Made by a program: the position numbers and the translations under genes
Source: CAYUCJ01 sp049282265
GTDB lineage: Bacteria > Desulfobacterota > DSM-4660 > Desulfatiglandales > Desulfatiglandaceae
NCBI GenBank assembly: GCA_049282265.1
Contig: JBAPTR010000108.1
Coordinates: forward strand, 1 to 16,534
Reading direction: 5' to 3'
Length of the DNA: 16,534 nt
Notes under the pieces: generated by a model
Database searches by the model: none
Told to the model about the DNA's origin: nothing
The model's input: only the letters and a program-made list of their open reading frames with translations
Shown here: in pieces, positions 7,700 to 13,206 of the stretch
Layout of the letters: each line of letters starts with the position of its first letter
Numbering within the stretch: the first letter of the stretch is position 1

Positions 7700-8514
7700 T
7701 GGCGCCGGTTGACGAAAGAACAGCTGAAAAACCCAAACTTGCGGTCTACAAATTTTCAAGCTGCGACGGGTGTCAGCTCTCGATTCTAAACCTGGAGGAC
7801 GAACTTCTGGATCTGGTTGGTGCGGTCGAGGTGGCCTTCTTTCTCGAAGCGCGCCGCCAGGTCCTGCCGCCGCCCTATGATGTCGGCCTGGTGGAGGGGA
7901 GCATCTCCACGCCCGATGAAGAAGACCGTATCCAGCAGGTTCGCCGGGACTGCAAATTTCTGGTGGCCATCGGCGCCTGTGCAACTTCCGGCGGCATCCA
8001 GGCATTGCGCAACTGGGCCGACGTGGAAGCATACAAACGGACGGTTTATCCGGAGCCCGCTTTTCTGAAGACCCTGGAGACGTCAACGGGGATTGCCTCA
8101 CATGTGTTCGTGGATTTTGAGCTGCGGGGGTGCCCGGTCAATAAGGATCAGATCCTGGGACTGGTGACGGCACTGCTCATCGGGCGCAAGCCCGATATCC
8201 CGACCCACAGCCTGTGCGTCGAATGCAAACGCCGGGGATATCCCTGCGTACTGGTTTCAAAGGGAGAACCCTGCTTAGGCCCGATTACCCAGACGGGATG
8301 CGGCGCGTTATGCCCCGGGCTCAGCCGGCCCTGCTACGGATGTTTCGGCCCCATGGAACAACCCAATATCTCCTCGCTGGGAAGCTGGTTTAATCGGCTG
8401 GGTTTTACCCCGAGAGACATCAAGCGGATGCTGAGGACCTTTAACGGGTATCTCGAACCCTTTAAACAGGCAAGTGACTATTATGAGCAACGCGAAGAAC
8501 CCAAAGGAAAATAA
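7699..8514 (+). CDS. hydD: Group 3b [NiFe]-hydrogenase delta (small) subunit
   Basis: The small subunit carries three Fe-S clusters that conduct electrons away from the Ni-Fe site. In 271 residues it has the proximal-cluster ligands SCDGCQ (Cys22, Cys25), GACAT (Cys94) and ELRGCPVNK (Cys145). Further clusters are supplied by CVECKRRGYPC (173-183), a Cys at 192, and TGCGALCPGLSRPCYGCFGP (Cys201/205/212/215). There is no twin-arginine signal peptide, as expected for a cytosolic enzyme. The frame is open 33 codons further upstream inside the gamma gene, but ATG 7699 has a perfect AAGGAGG site and the TGATG overlap with the gamma stop, so it is the start. The 3' end overlaps the large-subunit gene by 32 nt. 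Confidence 0.95.
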   Translation: MAPVDERTAEKPKLAVYKFSSCDGCQLSILNLEDELLDLVGAVEVAFFLEARRQVLPPPYDVGLVEGSISTPDEEDRIQQVRRDCKFLVAIGACATSGGIQALRNWADVEAYKRTVYPEPAFLKTLETSTGIASHVFVDFELRGCPVNKDQILGLVTALLIGRKPDIPTHSLCVECKRRGYPCVLVSKGEPCLGPITQTGCGALCPGLSRPCYGCFGPMEQPNISSLGSWFNRLGFTPRDIKRMLRTFNGYLEPFKQASDYYEQREEPKGK

Positions 8515-9844
8515 AAAGCGCACCATCCGGGTGGGCGCGCTTGCGCGGGTGGAGGGAGAAGGTGCACTCCACCTGGTGATGAGCGGGAGCCGCGTCGAGG
8601 AAGTGCGCCTGGAGATTTTCGAACCGCCGCGTTTTTATGAAGCTTTTCTTCAAGGCCGGGATTTTATGGAAGTGCCGGACATCACGTCGCGCATCTGCGG
8701 CATCTGTCCCATCGCGTACCAGAGTGCCTCCTGCTATGCCCTGGAAAAGGCAATGGGTGTTTTCGACCAGCTCGATACGCCCATACAGAAGCTGCGCGAC
8801 CTGATTTACTGCGGCGAATGGATCGAAAGTCATGTGCTGCACATGTTTATGCTCCACCTGGCCGATTTCCTGGGGTATGAAAGCGCCGTCAGCATGGCGC
8901 GGGATCACGGCGGGATCGTCAGGCGCGCCCTGCGGATCAAAAAGGCAGGAAATGCCATCGTAGAACTCCTGGGGGGCCGGTCCGTGCACCCGGTGGGCAT
9001 GTGTGTGGGCGGATTTTACAGCTGTCCGGACCCGAAGGATGCGGCATTGCTGCTTCCGGAAATAAAGGCCTGCCTGGCCGACATGGCCGACCTAACCCTT
9101 TTTCTTGCCCAAAAGGTAACCTACCCGGACTTTAAACAGGATTACGAGTTTGTCGCCCTCTGCCCCGATGACGAATATCCCATGAACCTTGGCCGCATCA
9201 AATCAAACAAGGGCCTTGATGTGGATCAGCAGGAGTTTGGCGAAGCCATCGAAGAGCGCCAGGTTGAGCATAGCAATGCGCTTTTCTCGGCAATAAGGGG
9301 CCGGGGCGCTTATCTGGTCGGCCCCCTTGCGCGCCTCAACCTCAACCATGAGAAACTGCATCCGGTTGCCGCCGGCCTGCTGCCAAAGGTCTGCGCAGCC
9401 GTCGGCAAAAATCTGCCCTGGGACAATAGCTTTTTGAGCCTGCCGGCCCGGGCTCTTGAAACCGTGCATGCCCTGGCCCTTGCGGCCGAAATTCTGGAAT
9501 CTTATGTGCCTCCTTCCCGCTGCCGGATTTCGATAGCGCCCCGTGCCGGGTATGGCGGCCATGGCACCGAGGCGCCCCGAGGCATCTGCTGGCATGAATA
9601 CAGGACGGAAAACGACGGCACCGTTTCATTCGCCCGGATCATACCCCCCACGGCCCAGAACCAGATGTGCATCGAGCAGGACCTTTACGAAATGGCAAAG
9701 CAGGTCGTGGACCTTGAGGATGAAGGGGCCGCCATGCGATGCGAACATCTCATTCGAAACTACGATCCCTGTATCAGCTGTTCGGTCCATTTTTTGAAGT
9801 TTGAACGCACATGGCACGAAGATCCCGCAAAAAGCCGATCCTGA
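8483..9844 (+). CDS. hydA: Group 3b [NiFe]-hydrogenase alpha (large, catalytic) subunit precursor
   Basis: This is the subunit with the Ni-Fe(CN)2CO centre that splits or forms H2. Of 453 residues, the N-terminal nickel motif is RICGICPIAYQ (Cys72, Cys75) and the C-terminal motif is DPCISCSVH (Cys430, Cys433, His436), so all four metal cysteines are present. RVEGEG with Glu24 is also conserved. A Tyr occupies the place where many other hydrogenase groups have His after CxxC; this fits group 3b. The 17 residues after His436 (FLKFERTWHEDPAKSRS) are the peptide expected to be cut off after nickel insertion. ATG 8483 was chosen over GTG 8474; either overlaps the small-subunit gene. The last 34 nt overlap the protease gene. 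The subunit order beta-gamma-delta-alpha equals hydBGDA of Pyrococcus. Confidence 0.96.
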   Translation: MSNAKNPKENKKRTIRVGALARVEGEGALHLVMSGSRVEEVRLEIFEPPRFYEAFLQGRDFMEVPDITSRICGICPIAYQSASCYALEKAMGVFDQLDTPIQKLRDLIYCGEWIESHVLHMFMLHLADFLGYESAVSMARDHGGIVRRALRIKKAGNAIVELLGGRSVHPVGMCVGGFYSCPDPKDAALLLPEIKACLADMADLTLFLAQKVTYPDFKQDYEFVALCPDDEYPMNLGRIKSNKGLDVDQQEFGEAIEERQVEHSNALFSAIRGRGAYLVGPLARLNLNHEKLHPVAAGLLPKVCAAVGKNLPWDNSFLSLPARALETVHALALAAEILESYVPPSRCRISIAPRAGYGGHGTEAPRGICWHEYRTENDGTVSFARIIPPTAQNQMCIEQDLYEMAKQVVDLEDEGAAMRCEHLIRNYDPCISCSVHFLKFERTWHEDPAKSRS

Positions 9845-10308
9845 TCGTCACCTGCGGCAATCCGGATGCTGGAGACGACGGCTTTGGAGATGCCGTGGCT
9901 GAAGGCCTTTGTGCCGATCCATTGCGCGGCATAACCGTTGCGAAGCTTGGAACCCGGCCGGCGGACCTGCTGGATCACGCACAGGGATATGCAGCCCTTA
10001 TCATCGTGGATGCGGTCTGTTGCCCCGGCGAAAAACCGGGCAGCCTGATTGAAATGGACTGGTTTGATCCGGCGCGTCCTGCCTTAAAGAGCGAGGAGGC
10101 ATTGAGCACCCATGGCATATCCCTTGGCCGGCAGATTGACCTGGGACAATCCCTGGAGATGCTGCCGCCTGTTGTCCGGCTGGTGGGAGTCAATATCGTT
10201 CAGCCGGAAATCGGACGTCTCATGACGGAAGCCGTGCGAAGGTGCATCCCTGAGGCGGTAAGGGTTATCAGACAACACGCCATCCGTGCAAAGTCAGGAA
10301 CAGAGTAA
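9811..10308 (+). CDS. Hydrogenase maturation protease (HycI/HybD family, peptidase M52)
   Basis: The protease recognises nickel-loaded large subunit and removes its C-terminal tail, allowing the active site to close. The 165 residues contain the family pattern: CGNPDAGDDGFGDAVAEGL (15-33) with Asp23 in the position of the first nickel-sensing acid, IVDAV with Asp67, and STHGISLG with His101. These correspond to the Glu16/Asp62/His93 triad of E. coli HybD. Length is normal. ATG 9811 lies inside the last codons of the large-subunit gene in another frame, so the two are coupled; no strong ribosome-binding site is visible there. It is the last gene of the operon and almost certainly serves this hydrogenase. 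The hypABCDEF genes are not in the window. Confidence 0.93.
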   Translation: MARRSRKKPILIVTCGNPDAGDDGFGDAVAEGLCADPLRGITVAKLGTRPADLLDHAQGYAALIIVDAVCCPGEKPGSLIEMDWFDPARPALKSEEALSTHGISLGRQIDLGQSLEMLPPVVRLVGVNIVQPEIGRLMTEAVRRCIPEAVRVIRQHAIRAKSGTE

Positions 10309-10327
10309 AGACGGTTCCATCTAATCG

Positions 10328-10451
10328 GGACGGATCAGGGCCGGTCATGGCGGCCGCTTTCCCCCTGGAGAAGGCTGCGGATGCCCACCCGCTCATGGAA
10401 CAAGGAAGCCACATGGGAAAAATCGTCCTGGTCGCAGCCATTTGTTCCTGA
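10328..10451 (+). pseudogene. C-terminal remnant of a zinc-type alcohol dehydrogenase/quinone oxidoreductase (MDR family)
   Basis: Starting 20 nt after the protease, the codons GGA CGG ATC AGG (Gly-Arg-Ile-Arg), one extra G, and then PVMAAAFPLEKAADAHPLME and QGSHMGKIVLV reproduce the usual MDR C-terminus (G-K/R-I-x-PV...FPL-x-x-A-x-x-AH-x-LM-x-G-x-x-x-GKIVL). The stop is TGA at 10449-10451. The remaining roughly 290 residues of such an enzyme are absent, and the frame is broken by one nucleotide near 10340. It is therefore a dead tail. It implies that DNA between it and the hydrogenase operon was deleted, or that the operon was inserted next to it. Recognised by motif reading only. Confidence 0.6.
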
Positions 10452-10499
10452 CCACTTTAAGCTAAGAGCTTGTTTTGGCTTCCAGAGCAGCCTCGCTGT

Positions 10500-10528
10500 T
10501 TGGCATAATGGCTTATACGGGGTATAAT
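10500..10528 (+). promoter_or_regulatory. Near-consensus sigma70 promoter with no protein gene behind it
   Basis: TTGGCA (10500-10505), a 17-nt spacer and a perfect TATAAT (10523-10528) form the best promoter match in the window. Transcription would begin near 10535. No convincing coding sequence follows on this strand: the downstream neighbour is a kinase gene reading the other way. The product would be a short RNA, ending at the possible terminator near 10605 or continuing through the long inverted repeat at 10631-10750. Confidence 0.5.
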
Positions 10529-10577
10529 GAGGCGTGTGTTCCTTTTTTTCACACTTTATGCGCTTTCACCTGTCTTT

Positions 10578-10605
10578 GCCATCCCATAGGGTGGGGCGTC
10601 TTTTT
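10578..10605 (+). terminator. Possible intrinsic terminator
   Basis: CCATCC (10579-10584) pairs with GGGTGG (10589-10594, including a G-T pair) around a CATA loop. An alternative register extends the base of the stem to G10578-C10597. A run of five T at 10601-10605 follows within 3-6 nt. The stem is short, so this is only a candidate. It would define an RNA of about 70 nt from the promoter at 10500-10528. Confidence 0.35.
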
Positions 10606-10630
10606 ATCGGACCGTCAGTGAGGAGAAAGT

Positions 10631-10750
10631 AATCGATGCTGAAGCAAATTGTGGAAGTCGTTTAAAAGGGAGATGCAAACGGAAACGGGATGCTGCTGAG
10701 GATGAAGCTCCCTTTTAAACGACTTCGACCAATTGCAACATAAATCGATT
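10631..10750. repeat. Long imperfect inverted repeat (hairpin) between convergent genes
   Basis: GAAGTCGTTTAAAAGGGAG (10654-10672) is exactly complementary to 10708-10726, leaving a 35-nt loop. The symmetry continues outward with mismatches: GCAAATTGTG (10644-10653) against the complement of 10727-10738, and AATCGAT (10631-10637) against ATCGATT (10744-10750). The arms thus span about 43 nt each, and the whole would fold into one long hairpin. It lies between the hydrogenase operon and the opposing kinase gene, where a two-way transcription barrier, a MITE-like element or a structured RNA are all possible. There is no T run directly after the stem. Confidence 0.8.
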
Positions 10751-10841
10751 CAATATGCAAGTTTCAACGGGCTGACCGCCGCCCCTATTCATCAAGCTGT
10801 CAATGTAAAATCTTTGGGACGTTATATATCCACGGGAGGAT

Positions 10842-11822
10842 TTACTTTATAAGGGTTGCAGCGCGGACAACGTCCGCTGCGAGTTCCTTTGCATCCTGGT
10901 ACGCGGCCCCGGCGCCCTGGGAGAATCTCAAAAGGATCTCGTTCAGCTCACGGTGGACATACGGATAGACCATTTTCAGGTTGGCCAGTTGGCTCGGAAA
11001 TACACTCTGCATATCCTCCGCCCGAAGCCTTTGAGCGATTTCCGGATGGTGGCGCCTGATGTCGCTTAAGATCAGGTATCCTTTCCCCACCACATAGGCC
11101 AGCAAGGTCCCCATTTCAAGGATATCCCGATCGAAAACGTGCTCTCTTTCCTTGTAATCATAATCAAAATCAATCCATCTGTACCTTCCCGTCCCCGTTT
11201 CTACGAAGATATGATCCGGGGTAATATCTCCATGAATCTCATCCATGCGGTGCAGGTCTCCAAGGGCATCATAGGCCACCCCCAGGTGTTCCAGGATATC
11301 CGGCAGATGTTCTCGATAGTATTTTTCATGCGTCCCGGGAAGAAACTGAAGAGTGTTATCCAGGCTCTTCCCTGCAATGCGGTCCAGGACCCTGACGATA
11401 TTTCCACCCGAGTCCATTGCGGAAAACCCCTGCATGAATCCCATATGCCCCCTCACCTTTTCGAGGATACGAGCCTCCTTTTCCGGATTGCGCAGACACG
11501 TGAAGTTCAGACCCTCGATGCTGCATGAAAATTCTTCAAGAAAGGTGAGTTTGATGACCTTTCGCTCCCCGGTTACGAGGTCGATGCAGCTTTTCACCCA
11601 GGGTTTGGGTTCCCCTTCCAGCCCGAATTTCTTTTCCGACTCCGTTCCCCGCACGAGATAACCGATGTCATTTAGGAGAATCACATCACCGTATTCCACT
11701 CCGAAGAAATCGGTCGTATCCTCGAGGACCCTGTGGACCTTGCAGGAAGAGAGATTCGAGATGTATTGTTCACCGATCCGGCACCAGTCCTCTGACGCCT
11801 TTGGCAAGCCGCTTTTATTCAC
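10842..11822 (-). CDS. Divergent protein kinase-like protein
   Basis: A 326-residue protein with a kinase-like core placed late in the chain. Residues 1-80 have no recognised domain. ERKVIKL holds a candidate ATP-binding lysine at 91, and EKEARILEKV a candidate helix-C glutamate at about 116-118. The catalytic loop HGDITPDHIFV (197-207) has Asp199 but His204 where kinases nearly always have Asn. WIDFDYDY (216-223) replaces the DFG motif with Asp218, and FDRDILEMGTLLAYV resembles the D-x-x-x-x-G helix F. No membrane segment is seen. The start is GTG 11822; a stop codon lies in frame just upstream and the ribosome-binding site is weak. It is a lone gene facing the hydrogenase operon. Kinase fold is likely; activity and substrate are unknown, and aminoglycoside-phosphotransferase-like function is an alternative. 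Confidence 0.7.
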   Translation of the reverse strand: MNKSGLPKASEDWCRIGEQYISNLSSCKVHRVLEDTTDFFGVEYGDVILLNDIGYLVRGTESEKKFGLEGEPKPWVKSCIDLVTGERKVIKLTFLEEFSCSIEGLNFTCLRNPEKEARILEKVRGHMGFMQGFSAMDSGGNIVRVLDRIAGKSLDNTLQFLPGTHEKYYREHLPDILEHLGVAYDALGDLHRMDEIHGDITPDHIFVETGTGRYRWIDFDYDYKEREHVFDRDILEMGTLLAYVVGKGYLILSDIRRHHPEIAQRLRAEDMQSVFPSQLANLKMVYPYVHRELNEILLRFSQGAGAAYQDAKELAADVVRAATLIK

Positions 11823-11925
11823 TTCTTTATACCCTGCATGTCGATCACGGTTTCATCGTCCCTAAACAGCCGCGTGTCCCATTCCCTTCAAAATAAATCT
11901 CCTCAACTGATCGATAAGCTTTTAT

Positions 11926-12093
11926 TTAATACTCCTTAACCTTCTGTATCTTCCCTTCGAGTCTCAATATGCCATTCTTTCCGGGATGACGCCCCGTAGG
12001 CCAGCCCTTAAATTTGAGGTATCGCCATACGGCCGGGGAATCAAGGGTGCCTACAAAAAAATATAGGTGAACCCTTTTCCACAGGAAACGCAT
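11926..12093 (-). CDS. Small ORF, 55 residues, unknown; possibly a C-terminal gene remnant
   Basis: The frame begins MRFLWKRVHLYFFVGTLDSP and continues AVWRYLKFKGWPTGRHPGKN to a basic end, KIQKVKEY. The composition (Trp, Tyr, Gly-Pro turns, ordered hydrophobic pattern) looks like real protein rather than chance. However, there is no ribosome-binding site before ATG 12093 and the 5' part overlaps another remnant in a different frame. I do not recognise the family. Either it is the tail of a decayed gene or a small protein. Confidence 0.3.
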   Translation of the reverse strand: MRFLWKRVHLYFFVGTLDSPAVWRYLKFKGWPTGRHPGKNGILRLEGKIQKVKEY

Positions 12094-12199
12094 AATCGCA
12101 CTGTTTCGAAGTATGGTAATCCTGGATCGAGAAATTGTCCAGACGATTCAAGGCGCTGAAAGCCACGTTGGGTGTTTTGCCTTCAAATGGTCGAATCAT
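12041..12199 (-). pseudogene. Possible N-terminal remnant of a gamma-carbonic anhydrase-like gene
   Basis: GAGGTG sits 6 nt before ATG 12199, a proper initiation site. The reading starts MIRPFEGKTPNVAFSAL, which matches the stereotyped N-terminus of gamma-class carbonic anhydrase/YrdA proteins (MIRPF-x-GKTP-x-x-x-x-SAF). After about 16 residues the likeness ends: there are no hexapeptide repeats or metal histidines, and the frame closes after 52 residues. The likely reading is that the start of such a gene was left after a deletion and fused to unrelated sequence. Evidence is one short motif plus the start site. Confidence 0.35.
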
Positions 12200-12240
12200 T
12201 TAAACACCTCATTTGTATGGGTTCGTTTTAACAAGAGGTC

Positions 12241-12405
12241 AAATTTGATGGCTTTGTAAAAAGTCATCATCGTGCCCATGGACGGGCACTCAAATCACTG
12301 GGGTGCTTTGCAACCCGTTGATTTGTAAGGAAACCGAAAATCACACTTTTCGGTTTCCGTGAGTAAAAAGTCCAGGGACGGACTTTTTACGATTCCGTCA
12401 AATTT
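12241..12405. repeat. 165-bp palindromic MITE/REP-like element with four internal hairpins
   Basis: The ends are 25-nt imperfect inverted repeats (12241-12265 and 12381-12405, about 20 of 25 positions). They share AAATTTGA-x-GG and GTAAAAAGTC. Inside are smaller perfect stems: GTGCCC/GGGCAC (12272-12289), CAAATCA/TGATTTG (12291-12325, with an inner GGGTGC stem), GGAAACCGAAAA/TTTTCGGTTTCC (12329-12358) and GTAAAAAGTCC/GGACTTTTTAC (12363-12390). The terminal repeats compete with the last stem. There is no coding capacity. The regular construction suggests a non-autonomous mobile element or clustered REP-type repeat; a structured RNA is the alternative. Confidence 0.8.
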
Positions 12406-12482
12406 GGATTAGAATAGCGTGGCTGCGAGTATTAATCAAATTGGAAAGTGACACGACACTGATCCTCGGCAGAAACCTTTAA

Positions 12483-12528
12483 TAGTGTCCATCCACAAAT
12501 AAATTCTGGACATTGGTAAGAAACCAAT
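12483..12528. repeat. Small hairpin repeat, copy 1
   Basis: This 46-bp stretch matches 16392-16437 in the same orientation at about 34 of 46 positions, with a perfect shared core CCATCCACAAATA. It can form a hairpin TGTCCA (12486-12491)/TGGACA (12507-12512) with a 15-nt loop. On the minus strand the two copies also read alike as protein (W-x-L-x-x-x-Q-x-L-F-V-D-G), so a coding origin is possible. It lies about 50 bp upstream of the MgtC gene. No similar repeat is seen elsewhere in the window. Confidence 0.6.
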
Positions 12529-12577
12529 ACACTCTGGCTGTGAATGCTCACTATATTTCGGAAAGGACTCCAATGAA

Positions 12578-13033
12578 ATGACAACTCTTGAATTCACTTT
12601 ACGGCTTTTCACTGCCTTGGTCGCAGGCATGCTAATTGGGTTTGAAAGACAATGGCAACACAAATCAGCAGGATTGCGAACCAACACATTGGTGTCTACT
12701 GGGGCGGCATTATTTGTATTGTTGTCCATAACCCTTACGCAACAGCAAGGGGATGTTACAAGAATAATTGGTCAGGTTGTAACTGGAATCGGATTCTTAG
12801 GTGCCGGCATTATATTTAAAGAAGGATTTAGCGTACACGGGCTAACTACAGCGGCAACTGTATGGTGCAGTGCAGCTATTGGAAGTTTTGCTGCGGCGGG
12901 ATATTTTACGGATACTTTAATAGGTGTTATAGCTATTATATCAGTCAACAGTCTACTCATTCCTTTAGACAGATGGCTATCAACAAGAAAGGAATACACG
13001 GCTTCCAACAAAAAATGGATGAGTGGAAGATGA
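12578..13033 (+). CDS. MgtC/SapB family membrane protein
   Basis: MgtC/SapB proteins are small inner-membrane proteins, some linked to Mg2+ stress or acid survival; the role of most is unknown. The 151 residues carry the family's signature at the start, LVAGMLIGFERQWQHKSAGL then RTNTLVSTGAALFVL, and GIGFLGAGIIFKEG, GLTTAATVWCSAAIG further on. Four membrane helices are apparent (about 5-22, 39-55, 63-80 and 92-128 as one or two). The short form without a C-terminal ACT-like domain is common. AAGGA at about 12563 is 10 nt before ATG 12578; an ATG at 12573 opens only a two-codon frame. Base use is visibly more AT-rich than the neighbours, consistent with separate acquisition. It is a lone gene. 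Confidence 0.93.
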   Translation: MTTLEFTLRLFTALVAGMLIGFERQWQHKSAGLRTNTLVSTGAALFVLLSITLTQQQGDVTRIIGQVVTGIGFLGAGIIFKEGFSVHGLTTAATVWCSAAIGSFAAAGYFTDTLIGVIAIISVNSLLIPLDRWLSTRKEYTASNKKWMSGR

Positions 13034-13206
13034 GCAGCAGCGTCAGACCCGCCAGAGTGAGTCCTACGGACAGGAGGGATAAGGACCAAGTTCATCGCGC
13101 CTATTTTCCCATGCGCTAAATGGCGGCGAGAGCCCTTTCATGCGGTTCAGGTCACGGGTATGCAGCCGCCGCTGAAGTGCCCCCGTTTCCCTTCCGGGAC
13201 GGGCCT

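Noticed and set aside
10527..10713. A 20-codon signal-peptide-like frame (MRRVFLFFTLYALSPVFAIP) ending in TAG, which reads on for about 40 codons if TAG is decoded (pyrrolysine readthrough idea)
   Set aside because: The ATG lies inside the TATAAT of the promoter, so it would not be on the transcript. There is no ribosome-binding site, and the continuation has no protein-like features. TAG readthrough is unsupported.
10631..10750. Retron-like msr/msd locus, suggested by the long inverted repeat
   Set aside because: No reverse transcriptase is present in the window, and the neighbouring gene is kinase-like.
13034..13206. A possible single membrane helix on the minus strand (SLSLLSVGLTLAGLTLLLI, about 13025-13085)
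   Set aside because: No start codon or ribosome-binding site fits, a stop lies just upstream, and it runs into the antisense of mgtC. It could be a gene scrap but cannot be supported. The rest of this gap shows only a weak CCCGT/ACGGG stem near 13183-13204.
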